Shown piece by piece: positions 23,853 through 34,979 of a stretch of 64,000 bases of DNA. Under the pieces are notes generated by a model, which saw nothing but the letters and a program-made list of their open reading frames with translations, was not told the origin of the DNA and made no database searches. Origin of the DNA: Kwoniella bestiolae CBS 10118 (taxonomy: Eukaryota > Basidiomycota > Tremellomycetes > Tremellales > Cryptococcaceae); NCBI RefSeq assembly GCF_000512585.2, contig NC_089241.1, positions 5,660,001 through 5,724,000 on the forward strand. The letters are read 5' to 3'. How positions within the stretch are numbered: position 1 is the first letter of the stretch; the number at the start of each line of letters is the position of its first letter. Made by a program: the position numbers and the translations under genes.

Positions 23853-24182
23853 TTTTGATCTCGTGCTTCTTGATGTTGAGACGATTGAAGAGCAACACAA
23901 GAGGAATTCAACGATATCTGGAATGCTTTTGGTTCAACAACATCCATAAGAAGAAGGTTGAAGAGCCAAGTGGCGGCGGGATCAAATTCATTGACCGAGA
24001 TATTTCCGATCTGTGGCAGGCCCGATCAGGCGCCTCCGCCTTCCTCTTCGTGCTCAACAGACACTTTCAACATTATTTTCAAGGCAACACAACACCTTCA
24101 GCTGCATTTTTCGCTATATCTACCATAGAGAAACTCTGTGTTTTCAGCGACGAAGTAGGAAGCGGAGAAAGAGAGGAACAAA
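23853..24182. promoter_or_regulatory. Shared promoter of FAL1 and PRP9
   Basis: 330 bp separate the start codons of two divergently transcribed splicing-machinery genes. No TATA box is obvious. Likely a bidirectional, nucleosome-depleted promoter; inferred from arrangement only. Confidence 0.6.
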
Positions 24183-26569
24183 ATGGACTCAATCATCGAG
24201 ACTCAACGATCAGCCCATGAGGAGATAGAGCGATACGAGCAAGCCCTGGCCGAAGTGCTCCTTCAGAATCCTACGGCTGTAAGTCTTGCCTCTCTGCCAC
24301 TATGTCGATATCAAAGTACATAGCTGATGAAGGGCTCTTGACTATAGCAAAAGAACATTACTAGAAGAGACAGGAAAGCAGCAGAGATATTAGGCAGGGT
24401 AGGGGGATTAAGGAAAGAATTAGTCGATTTTTATGAAGATTTACCGGGATTGAGACCTAAAGAACTGGAATTGCTTTCTGCTCCTCCTCCGGGCGAAGAT
24501 GATCTAGCAGAGTTCTATGTCAGGTATAATAAGATCAAGGATTTTCATCAGAGGAATCCAGGGATTAGCAGTAGGCAGTTCATAACTCAGGTGGACGAGT
24601 TAGTCAAGGGAGATGGAGTTCAGAGTTTCACGGTGGAAGGTGATGAGGAGCCTACTATAATTGATCGTGAGTTCATGCTCATTGCATAACGGACGTGAAG
24701 AGGATATCCTCTCTCCGACTTGTCGGGGAGGATTTTGTATCATATTCCGTTGAACCGTCTGGCACAGGTATTGGATCAGATCCACGATCTTACTATCCCG
24801 TTATTTCCCTATTTTGGGTTTGTTTTGTATGATCAAGGTCACTACATATGCGGAATGATGGCTAACTCAAGATTTGTCATAACAGCTCTAGACAGCGTAT
24901 TCTCAGGAGAAGAATCCCACGGAAAATACCTTGACCTCTACCTAAACCACTCCCAATATATGAACCTACGAGGTGCCACCCGTCTAAGCTATCTAGCATA
25001 TTTAGAAATGTTAAAATCGGGCAAAGTGGAGAGGACGTTAGACCTCAAAGAGAAGACCACACAGGGGTATTTGGAATACGTACAAACGCTGTACAACTAC
25101 CTCTTATCGTTCTTCGAGAGGGCCTTGCCTTTGGTGAATGTTCAAGCGAAATTGGCAGAGGAAGAGGAGGAGTTCAAGAAGGATTGGGCGGATGGGAAAG
25201 TAGCTGGATGGGAAGCTGAGAGTAGTAGTAATGCTAAGAAAGCGCAGGGGAATGGTACGGGTGAAGGTATATGGTGTCAATATTGTGAGTTTCTGTGGCA
25301 TTTCACCATACACTGTTACCTCTACATTTCTCTTGTCTATACTTAACAGCTGACATATACTTGCTTGATAGGCCAAAAGAGCTACTCCAAACAAACAGTA
25401 TACGATGCCCACCTAAATTCCGAAAAGCACAAAAAGAAAGAACAAGCCGCCAAATCATCCGACTCCTCCCAAACCAACGGTTCTCCCGCCCCTAACCCCA
25501 ACCCCTCAGCATCAACATCCACATACAAGAACAAGCTAGAACAGCCAGCGAGACTTACATACCTGATCTCAGCATTATTGACTTTCCCACCCATACCTGA
25601 GAAATTGACCGATACGAGATCAGAAACAGAGAGAAAGATGGCTCTGACAGCTAGGGAGAGGGAAACGGAGTTGGAGGAGCAGGAGGAGGCTCCGCCTGTT
25701 CCAGTGGACTTGGAAAACAATGAAGAAGATGAAGATGAAGATGGGAAGATATACAATCCTCTGAAATTACCGCTTGGGTGAGTTTCACCTCCACCCGAAA
25801 CGCCAATTTCACCTAAAACCCTTCTACAAGTCCCTCTATCGTCTCTATTTCGTTCCACAACTTCTCTAGACATGTTCCTATGCTGACAGAAGTGTTTTCC
25901 CTGTAGTTTCGATGGGAAGCCAATTCCGTTCTGATTCGTATCGCGTCTTTTTTGAGCTGTTCTGAGGCTCCTGGCGAAGTTTTAAAGCTAACATACGATT
26001 TTTCCACACGCTGTATAAACTTCACGGTCTCGGAGTTACGTTTGAATGCGAAGTCTGTCAAAGCACGTACCAGGGGTGAGTCCATCTGCTAATCTCTGCT
26101 GTATACATACTCTGTTGGGTGCTTATGATGTATCCTAGTCGTCGTGCATACGACAAGCACTGGCAGGAAGCGAAACACATGTATGGGTTGCGGGCGTTGG
26201 GTATCCCGCAGAATGGTGCCTTCCATTTCCGTGGGATTAGCACTATCGCTGATGTACTTGCTCGTGAGTTCATTTCCTTCATTAACTCCTTACAAGATAT
26301 GGGAAACCTACCCAAGGGCTATTCGAGGGAACACAAGGAGATTTTTGCCTTTCCCTCGAATTTAGGTGGTTTATAACATCCCGACGGTAACACCTATCTG
26401 CTTCGACTGGTGCTGATCTATCATTGCTCGTATAGTCGCGGATAAGCTCAAGAGAGAAGGACGTCAATCTATAGCTGAAGCTGAGAAGGCCGAGGAAATG
26501 GAAGATGATGAAGGGAACGTGTATGACAGGAAGACATATTTCGATCTCAAGAAACAAGGGTTGTTATAG
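24183..26569 (+). CDS. PRP9: Splicing factor SF3a subunit 3 (SF3a60/PRP9)
   Basis: A 523-residue U2 snRNP subunit needed for pre-spliceosome formation. Exons: 24183-24278, 24348-24666, 24886-25284, 25372-25777, 25907-25933, 26010-26075, 26139-26263, 26436-26569. The N-terminal helices (DSIIETQRSAHEEIERYEQ), the central SGEES..KYLDLYLNH block and the matrin-type finger WCQYC...HLNSEKHKK are present. So is the C-terminal zinc finger FECEVCQSTY...KHWQEAKH, ending in DLKKQGLL. Human SF3A3 has PIPYWLYKLHGL; here PIPFW|LYKLHG is restored only if 25934-26009 is removed, an intron starting AT and ending AC. The intron 24667-24885 is 219 nt with a hairpin. Divergent from FAL1. Confidence 0.95.
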
Positions 26570-27039
26570 TCCCGTACAGAGGATATCCTGGGGTCGTACA
26601 TAGTGGTATCTCATTGGGAAGGTCGTGTCGTCACATCATGTGTATGTAAATTCAATAAGAGGAGAGGTGGTGGTACGATGTATGCATGAGATTTTCGTGT
26701 CGATAGGTAAAAAGGGGATGGGATATTGGAGTATAGTCGCAGCTTGGAAGCACATATACACTTCGAGCAGACGAGGAGATCCATTGGCTGGTCACTTAGA
26801 CTTGCTGGACTAGACCCGCCTCGAAGGTGTGCATCAAAAAGACGGTGATGTATGGATACATGCTGTCTTTTGAGCACAATGTGATATGAGCGGACACTTG
26901 GATTTTGATACATGTTTTCATTTCCTACAAGGCTATCCGACTTCCTAATCATGATATTCGTCACTATACAAACCAACCTATCCAGCTGGAAAGCTACAAT
27001 CAGCCTCTCCTCTTTCCCCATACCCATAACATCACTCAC
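26570..27039. other. Intergenic, convergent 3' ends
   Basis: 470 bp between the stop codons of PRP9 and the small membrane protein gene. It should hold both 3' UTRs. The frame 26611-27039 (-) has non-biased codons and no recognisable motif. Nothing else seen. Confidence 0.5.
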
Positions 27040-27591
27040 CTAATACTCCCCCTGACCCGCTTTCACCGCCGCCACCAAAAAGCAAACCACCGCCGGCAAG
27101 TCCGTCACAACCGTCCTAAAAACATGCATCTTCAACCACACCCCCAACGACTCCGTCGGTCTACCATCGGGTTCACCATTCCTAATCTTCTTTAATAGTC
27201 CCAATGCCTTCGGTCCAAAGACCATATGTCCAAAAGCCAGGGCCGTACCCAGCGCATAGAATGTCTTCGCCCCGTCAAGTGTCCAAGGTGTATTTCGCAA
27301 GTTATACAGATTGGTGAATCCTGCACCGGCGGAGAAAGGGAACGAAGTGAACAGTACCATCGTACTCTTTGGTCCCCAGCTTCTGAACCATTGTGGGAGG
27401 AGGTCATTGGCTTTTTGCGGGTCGGTGGGAGGAAGCCAGGAAGAGAGGAATTGATATTCGTCGATTGCCCATTGGAGGGAGACTGTCGATGAGATCATGG
27501 GGATTAATCTGAGGACTGGGATGGGCAGGAGAGGTGGGACAGCATATCCTGAGAGGCCTGCTATGATGTTTCGGGGGGATAGCTCGACCAT
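27040..27591 (-). CDS. Small multi-pass membrane protein (DUF1772-like)
   Basis: A single-exon gene of 183 residues starting at the ATG 27589-27591 (MVELSPRN). The open frame upstream to 27636 lacks an ATG. Hydrophobic stretches at about residues 8-45, 80-105, 113-135 and 155-180 suggest four membrane segments. The layout, with SFPFSAGAGF in the second and ALGTALAFGHMVFGP in the third, resembles small four-helix proteins of the DUF1772/anthrone-oxygenase-like group. I am not sure of the family, and no function should be inferred. It is one of the few intronless genes here. A TATAAAAG lies about 65 nt upstream. Confidence 0.7.
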   Translation of the reverse strand: MVELSPRNIIAGLSGYAVPPLLPIPVLRLIPMISSTVSLQWAIDEYQFLSSWLPPTDPQKANDLLPQWFRSWGPKSTMVLFTSFPFSAGAGFTNLYNLRNTPWTLDGAKTFYALGTALAFGHMVFGPKALGLLKKIRNGEPDGRPTESLGVWLKMHVFRTVVTDLPAVVCFLVAAVKAGQGEY

Positions 27592-27653
27592 TTCTGTTGT
27601 GCTGGTGTGTTCAGAGTCTGGTCTACTCGTACTCAAGGGAGATGGGGGATGAC

Positions 27654-27661
27654 CTTTTATA
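27654..27661 (-). promoter_or_regulatory. TATA box for the small membrane protein gene
   Basis: TATAAAAG on the minus strand, about 65 nt upstream of the ATG at 27589-27591. It supports that ATG as the start, because transcription would begin close to it. Confidence 0.55.
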
Positions 27662-28026
27662 CAACGAATGGCGAACCGGTGATCCGGCTGTATGATTCGG
27701 GGATTGTCCTTTTAGTGCAGTTGCTTAACCGATAGCGAAATGATCCGATACAGTGTACGAATATTCGTCGTATCAGTACATGTTTAAGCTTGTTTCCGTG
27801 TGGCGCTATGGAGTACAGTGCATATCGACAACTATCAATACGATCTTACGAAGAAACGTTGCAAGTGTAGGACCGTATCACCCCGCCATCGGCGCTTGGC
27901 GAGGTTATCGGGCATGGTCCCCACTATAAAGCTAGGGTGATATGAACAGTTCACAAGGCACACGGAAAAATCACTTTCGCATCTCAAGTCTACTGTATTC
28001 ACATTTACACATCCTATACAATCGCT
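27662..28026. other. Intergenic, tandem leftward genes
   Basis: About 365 bp between the membrane-protein promoter and the AIP1 stop codon. It should hold the AIP1 3' flank. I see no gene, repeat or RNA structure worth naming. Confidence 0.45.
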
Positions 28027-30593
28027 TCATGCAGGTACACTCCAAGTTCTGACTATCCCATCTGAACCGGCCGTGATGATCTTCTCATCTCCCAACCATG
28101 AGACTCCGGTAACACCACCTGGATGGGCGTTCTGCGAGTGTCACCACAAATCAGCTAAACTATCCCCATCTCATGCCTCGAATATGAGTGTACAAGGAGA
28201 AACACTCACCTTAATCGCTATATTCTTCGCCACCTTCTCCCTATCCCAGATATACACATTCTCATCCAATCCCACCGACGCCAATCGCCTATCACTCTTC
28301 GACCAGGCCAGATCTACTATTCGACCGGTATGGAAAGTCCATCGCGATGATACAGTAACCGCCCTCTTTTCAACATCAATCAGGATAATCCTCCCTGCTG
28401 AATCACCGGCAGCGAGGAATTTCCCATCTTTCGTGAATCTCAGAGACAGTATGTCTCCCTTACTATCTTCGAAAGTAGCCAACTCCTTGTCTGGGGTAGT
28501 AGACGATAAGATCACTTTCTTCCCTACTCCGTAAGCTACGATATCTGAGTTAGGTCCAGGATGAGCTGCCACGGCTGTTACACTCTCCTTGGAGAGGAGG
28601 GATGAAGAGTTCGAGCCGACTGGGAGTACTTCCAGACCCGAGGAGGTGGCTATGTAGATTGCATTGGAGGTGGAAGCAATTCCAGATGGCTGGGCTTTGA
28701 TAGGTATAGATGTAGATCTGCATGTTCTTTCATGAGAACGATGATCCGATACTGTAAGAGAAAGATGAACTTACGAGAACGAATCTCCCTCGATAGAAGA
28801 TACTTTATCATCCCATCCCGCAGAGTATACCTTTCCTTTCTGGTCTACGCCAAAAGCGACGACATTCGCCGTATGACCCGTTCCATTAACTTCATCGCAT
28901 CTACCTTCATCTTGACCATAGCTCTCACCAATCTCGAACCTCTTGATCGACCCGTCGAAAGATCCAGTATAAAACGTAGCTTTCTTCTCATCATCGCCTG
29001 AAAGGGTAGACGCGGTGATTGCTTTGGTAGCTCCATGCAGTTTACGCCATTTGGCGGAAGTGGACTCTCTAGTGTCGAATACGTTCAGTACACCTGACAG
29101 CGAGATTGACACAAGGGAATTAGGACCGGCGAAGACGATACCGTTCTGCTGCGATTGGACGTCGGAGCCGACAGCGTAGCTTTGGGTGGATTTGAGCGAT
29201 GATGCGTCCCCTGGAATTTCGAGCTAGTCAGCCTGAGCTGGTACAACCAGCTTGGAGATTACTCACAAATCGAGACGATACCGTCGGCACCGGCGGTAGC
29301 GATAGATTGAGAATCAGGGTTCCATGAACAAGCCATCTGTACGAAGAAATTGTCAGCCTCAGAGCATGAGAGGATGGTCCAATTCGCTCACCAAAGAACT
29401 ACCGCCCTCTCTCTCCGCTTCCCCCTTAGTCTCACCCGTCTTTCCATCGTAGAAGAACAACTTCCCATCACTAGCGACACTAGCGAACAAATCGCCATTC
29501 GGCGAGAATGCCACATCCTGAACGAATCTGGTATGGGTGTTGATCATTTTATCGTATTTGAAGGGCACGGCGGAATGGAATATGATGGAGTTGTCATCTG
29601 AGGCGGAGAGGGCTTTGAATGGTCTTTGATGGCGGATCGAGAGGGCGTTGATCGGCTACAGTCACACATAAGATGTAATGGCGGATTATCAGCTTGCGTA
29701 TGGCGAGAGACGAGGATGGTGCGAGCTTACCTTGGAGTGCCCGGTGATTTCACCGCATGATGAGCCGGAGTCCATGAAGAATGCAGCACCGAATCTACAT
29801 CAATCCATAGGTTAGCTACCGATGGGGGAGATGCGTATCTTAGTCAATGACATGCTTACTTGTCTTTGCCCTCACCACCCACTATGATCCTCTTGCTTTC
29901 CCCATCCCATGCTAAATCCTTGATCTTACCTGATAATGGTCTAATAGCCAGTTTGAGGTTGTTTTCGGGATTGGTGACGTCCCATATTCTCACTACGCCC
30001 CAAGAGTTGTATCAGTAAGGTAGTAATGAAGCGTAGAAAGAGATCATATGGAGAATCGACTCACCTTCACCGGATACATCGGCAGAAGCGGCATAATAAC
30101 CTGAAGGAGAGAATCGAGCTACTGTAGCTGCCCTGGTGTGTTCTGTCGAAAGGAAAGAGTCGATCAGCTTTTCCTCTCACATTTCCATCTCAAGAAGCTG
30201 AAGAGGACTGACGGGTATAAGCATGGGATAGACCAGTATGCTATTTCGAGGTATTGGATGGATCAGTATGTTGCGTCAAGTTCGATACTTTGCATTCAGG
30301 TAGCTCGAAGAGATACGTACGTTAAGGTCTCGGATCTGCAGAGAAGCATAAGTCAGAACAGCGGTTCAAGGGTGATATTAGGATACATCAGACTTACTAT
30401 GACAGCTCTACCATTCGTGTAGATCAACTTCTCTCCCTTGGGATCTACACCCAACTTGGTTGATTCCGACCTGGCCGTAGCGGGATCACAGGGGTATATA
30501 GGGCCTATGAAATCGACCATTAGTTTCCAATCCCAATCAGGATGCTCTCGGCTCCACACTAGCTCACCAGCTTTGTATGCCATCTTGCTTGGT
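28027..30593 (-). CDS. AIP1: Actin-interacting protein 1 (WD40 double propeller)
   Basis: A 607-residue cofactor of cofilin that promotes actin filament disassembly at cortical patches. Exons: 30578-30593 (16 nt), 30398-30504, 30321-30335 (15 nt), 30213-30240 (28 nt), 30065-30142, 29860-29992, 29731-29804, 29392-29655, 29277-29336, 28775-29210, 28210-28717, 28027-28131. The start reads MAYKAGPIYPCDPATARS. WD-type repeats run throughout: RIWD, GAAFFMDSGSSCGEITGHSK, DVAFSPNGDLFASVASDGK, IVSIWDASSL, VYIWDREK and, at the end, GSDGIVRTWSVPA. Length and two seven-bladed halves fit AIP1. The 28-nt exon supplies HTGLSHAYT and uses a GTCAGT donor. The total of 1824 nt supports all joins. Confidence 0.93.
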
Positions 30594-31287
30594 ATGCTTG
30601 AGGTATATGTAGCAGACACGCATCCATATTAACAAAGCTGTTCATCACCCAACAACCAAGTGGACACATCTCACAGCCTCGCGTCATAGCCCATCGCATT
30701 CTCTCCACGTGGATACCACGATATCTCTCACGTTCAAGTCGCTAATACTGATCTTTCCGTGATTTGAGATTTGCCATTGTGTTATCCTCTCTGGCCTCTT
30801 TTGGCTAAGATCATGTGTAGTATCTGTTCTTAACGCTGTGAGAAGCGTTACACGACCAAGGTCGTTTCTTCTCGCCGAGTTTTTCACGCCTTTCGTCGCC
30901 TCTTCAGCTTGCTGAATGCGTTCGAACGATGTCGCTGCCACCGCACTGCCGGCTTCTGATGTCAGGGCTCCAAACGATTATCTTTTGCTTTTTGCATTTT
31001 GCCTTTTGCTTTTCAATGCGCGTATGAGTAAGGTGAAAGTGGAGGTTGGTCGAATGAGGAATGTGTTGTACGCTGTAGCTTGGAGACGACGGATGCAGGT
31101 GTTTCATGTTACCAGTGAGATGTATTGGTAGTGCAAGATCTAAGATTATATCATCAAGTAAGACAAGACATCCGGGCGAGTGTGAGCTGAAGCAGAGGTC
31201 AGACCAACGAGACAACCTGCAGCGAAAGTGACGTTGCACATTTGTGTTACAACATCTTTCTCGCATCTCGACATACAATACTTGAAC
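30594..31287. other. Divergent promoter region AIP1 / MFSD10-like
   Basis: 694 bp between two start codons on opposite strands. Small frames at 30684-30941, 30904-31278 and 30916-31131 overlap each other on both strands and are not credible. A short run of TTTTGC repeats lies at 30981-31012. No other feature seen. Confidence 0.5.
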
Positions 31288-33306
31288 ATGGAGTCCAAAG
31301 GTATAGTCAAGATAGTATTCTTAGCATTGGTGTTGGACCTGTTAGGTGAGATTGCTCTCAGATAGTCTCATAAAAACAACGTGCAGGGCTAACAGCTCTG
31401 TGTCGCTCGTAGCATTTACAATCCCCCTCCCGCTCTTCCCAAGGTTAACAGCATGGTACCTCCATTTGGACTCTTCGCCCGACTCCCTACTTTCCAAATT
31501 ATTACTGATAAGTAGAAAATGGAGATCAACATTACTCTCATTTTCATCAAGCTCGAGCGAACAAGGCCTGGGAGTCGGAGCAGGGAAGAAAGAATGGGAT
31601 GTAGTGTTATTGGGAGGTGCGATGGGGAGTCTTTTTAGCTTTTGCCAGTGCTTGATCAGTCCTTGGCTTGGTAGGCGTGAGTGAGCCCTTTGCGTTGTCT
31701 GATATGGTCCCAATAAACAGGATGATGAGCTGAATGATCGAGATGGTGGTGCAGTGTCTGATAAGCATGGGAGAAAGAGGGTGTTGCTGGCTACGATGAT
31801 GGGGAATATATTGAGCGCTTTGATTTGGATACAATCCACTTCATTTGTGAGTCGATCTTTTCGGATTCTGGAATGACTTCTCACATCTCCTTAACCTAAT
31901 TTTCTGGGGGTCATAGGCAATTGGCCCAGGTAGAGATACTGATGACCCATACACATCATTATACAGGCTTCATTCCTCTTATCCCGTCTCGTCGGAGGTC
32001 TGAGTGAAGGAAATGTCCAGCTCAGCACGTAAGTGATTCTCATCTACTCTAATACCCTGCTGTCGTGACAGGCATATGGACTGATGCTGAAATGACCTTG
32101 ATCGGTGCAGAGCCATCATAAGTGACGTGACAACATCTTCGACTCGATCAAGGAGTCTAGCATTGGTTGGAATAGCATTTTCCATATGCTTTACACTAGG
32201 GTATGTCCGCCATCTCCTCGCTACTATACCTCATCCTGAGAGCAAGAAATGTCACGACAAGACGCCAAATACTGATAATGATAGTAGCCCATCACTAGGA
32301 GCATATTTCGCCTCCCAACCTCTCCCCCTCACATCCCCTTCCTCCGAGAACCGATTTAATATATACGCATTACCAGCTACGATATCCCTTGTGCTGCTCT
32401 TGGTGGAGACGCTTTACCTAGCTGCGAAATTACCAGAAACGAAGGGATGGAAGAAGGCGCAAGATGATACTAGTGTAGCGGGGAAGGACAAGAAGGAGGA
32501 TCAGGTTACTCTGTTGGCGGAAGAAAGGTCGAGGAAGTTGAATGTCGTTGGAAGATTACATGGCTTATTCTTGTTATTCTTTTCGGGGGTGGGTCCGATA
32601 TTCAGACTCCAGATTGTCATGCGAAATCTCTCGCACTGCTTCGTCAGGCGAAGGGAGTAGGCAGTAGAGAGTGCTGATATTGTTATTCTGCAGGCCGAAT
32701 TCACATTGACCTTTCTGACATACGATCTATTCCAAGCCTCCAACGCTCAGAACGGTCGACTCCTCTCATGTAAGTTTCCCATTCCATCTCCTCAATTCGT
32801 CCCCTTCAATCCGTTGATTATGCTAATACCACTTCCCCCCCTCAGACATCGGCATCCTCTCCGCCCTCCTACAAGCGCGGCACGTCCGCCCCTCCCTCGC
32901 CCGCCTCGGCGAACTTCGGGTAGCCTCCCGAGGTATCCTGTCCTGCGTCCTCGCTCTCTCCCTCCTTTCCATCCTTCCCCTCTCACCCATCTTATCTTCT
33001 CGGCGAGTGTCTACAGCAGTACTGTACGCCTCAGCCACATGCCTTTCATACACCTCCGCAACTGTCGTCACTGGCCTTACAGCGTCGGCGGCATCTCTAG
33101 TGAACGAACAAGAACGGGGTAAAGCCCTTGGAGGGTTTAGGTCGAAAGGTCAGCTAGGGAGGGCTGTGGGTCCGCTGCTGGCTAGCTCGATATACTGGGT
33201 TAATGGGCCGACAGTGACTTATGCGAGCTTGGCGGTGTGTTTAGTTGGGGTATATGCGCTGGCGAGGGCGCAGGTGGATGAGAAGAAGAAGGAGAAGATG
33301 ACGTAG
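31288..33306 (+). CDS. Major facilitator transporter, MFSD10/TETRAN-like
   Basis: A 467-residue MFS protein. Exons: 31288-31345, 31413-31676, 31755-31846, 31967-32028, 32111-32200, 32288-32588, 32694-32769, 32846-33306. The N-terminal helix FLALVLDLLAFTIPLPLFPRL resembles human MFSD10. The MFS motif A, GRLSDKHGRKR, is restored by the second splice, and SRLVGGLSEGNVQ matches the fourth-helix region of this subfamily. A soluble central loop (residues about 230-280) separates the two six-helix halves. MFSD10 relatives have been linked to organic-anion or drug efflux; the substrate here is unknown. Convergent with MTQ1, 178 bp apart. Confidence 0.85.
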
Positions 33307-33484
33307 ATGCATACAACATGTGATCAATCTATGGTTTCTACTGGCGTGTACGATGTTACATCCTGATGATACGCCTTCGGATATATCCACGATGTTTTGC
33401 TAAATCTCCCAGCCCTACTGATCATTGTCCTTTCCAGAGTTGAACCAAACATGAGAAAATCCGTCTTGACAGACCTCCCTTCGC

Positions 33485-34680
33485 TCACTTGGACCAGCCA
33501 ACAACCATCCTTTCCACCCCGTACTGATCTCTCCAAACTTCCGTCCTCTTAATCCTTCCACCACTCCTAACAATCTCAACCACATCCCCCGCCTGACCCT
33601 GCCCAATCTCCAAAGCCAGTCTCGGTATACCTTTCCAACCCTTCTTCTCCAGCTGCTCCTCCTCAGCCAGTAAATCAGGTAAGATCTCAGCGATCCTCTG
33701 GTAGTATTTCAGTCCCTTCCCTTCCTTCGCATCCAGTCCATCACCAAGTAAGGCCGAGGGGGACTCATAGTTCTTCACGCTGGGGGGTAGGGCTTGATAC
33801 TCCGAGTAAGGTATATAAGGTGGATTGGAAATGATCAGTCCATATCGTCCATCATCACCCGCCTCCACCTTTTCGGAATTATGCGTGGACAGGAGAAGTG
33901 AGGGATCTTTGAATATATTCCCATATTTCGATTTAACCCTATCGCCCAAATCTAGATCACGAGCATTGATCATACCCAATTGAACCGCCACTGGGGAATT
34001 GTCAATACCCGTCACTCTACTTAGAGGGTTGAGCTTGGCGAGCAGCAGGCCTATACATCCCGTTCCGGAACATAGATCTAGTATATTCAGTGGGGCGGTT
34101 GGTCTTTCTCTGAAAGTTAGGGGAGGGATCGAGGAGAGGATGAGAGAGGAGAGTTGGGAGGTTAGATGGGCAGTTTCGGGGCGGGGGATCAGGACGGGGC
34201 GGCGGAGTTGGATAGTTAGGGGACCGAAGTCGGTGGTTCCTAAGTGATAATTATATAATAAGTTGAATTCCACTCTGTGTTTACTTGGCGAGAAAACTAG
34301 TAGTGCCTAAGGGGCATGCTTTGGGGTGAGTAGGACTGATGCCTACCCAGTATATACTGTATAGGTTCGCCCTTTCCCCTCCTCTCTACTATCTTAGCTA
34401 TACTATCCTCTTCTACTTCTGGCATTCGGCCCTTGGCCATCTGACGATTCGCGATCTCTCGGACTTCTTGAGTGATCCATCGTAGCTCGTTGATTGCATC
34501 TTCCTCGGTGAGCTCTTGGTTCTGAAGTAGGGTTCGGACATGGTCGGGCTGGGATGAGCTGGATAAAGAGTGATTTCGAGACGACGAAGCGAACTTATAT
34601 CGATTGGGCCGGGTCGGTATAGACGTCTTTGGTATAGTACCTCGCCCTAGGAGATTGAGGGAGGAGCGTAAGGCCGTCAT
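33485..34680 (-). CDS. MTQ1: Mitochondrial release-factor glutamine N5-methyltransferase
   Basis: Methylates the glutamine of the GGQ motif in mitochondrial release factors (HemK/PrmC family). Two exons, 34347-34680 and 33485-34239, 362 residues. The first about 40 residues are Arg/Ser/Thr-rich with few acids, a mitochondrial presequence. EPIQYILGTTDFG is restored across the 107-nt intron, followed by LIPRPET and the SAM-binding DLCSGTGCIG (166-175). The catalytic NPPY (250-253) sits in IISNPPYIPYSEY. A cytosolic MTQ2-type enzyme is unlikely, because that family is shorter and lacks the PRPET segment. Divergent from HTS1 with a 299-bp shared upstream region. Confidence 0.93.
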
Positions 34681-34979
34681 GCCTGGAAGTGGGGTCTATG
34701 ATTTCCGGATTTGCGTACCAAGTACTCGTAATTTTAGTCTATACAGTGAATTGTTCATGTTCGTCTCGCTCTCTTCCAACTTTTGAGATCAACACGGCTT
34801 TCCGTCGGAAACACCTGGATCAACTGACGTGGATTTTTTCCCCCTCTTTATCGGTATCTTACCTCTGCATGACGCTCGAATCCATTCGAGTAGAGTCGGT
34901 TTACCTTTTGGGAACATCTCAACTTTTTCAAAGGCGAAGCTATCATTGATAAAACTCACATACCACTCAACCCGCTTGT
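34681..34979. promoter_or_regulatory. Shared promoter of MTQ1 and HTS1
   Basis: 299 bp between the start codons of a mitochondrial translation-termination methylase and a dual-targeted histidyl-tRNA synthetase. No clear TATA box. Function inferred from the head-to-head arrangement. Confidence 0.55.

Noticed and set aside
31847..31966. A 13-nt candidate microexon (GCAATTGGCCCAG) within the third MFSD10-like intron
   Set aside because: It has AG before and GT after it, but inclusion shifts the frame. Skipping gives the conserved FASFLLSRLVGGLSEG.
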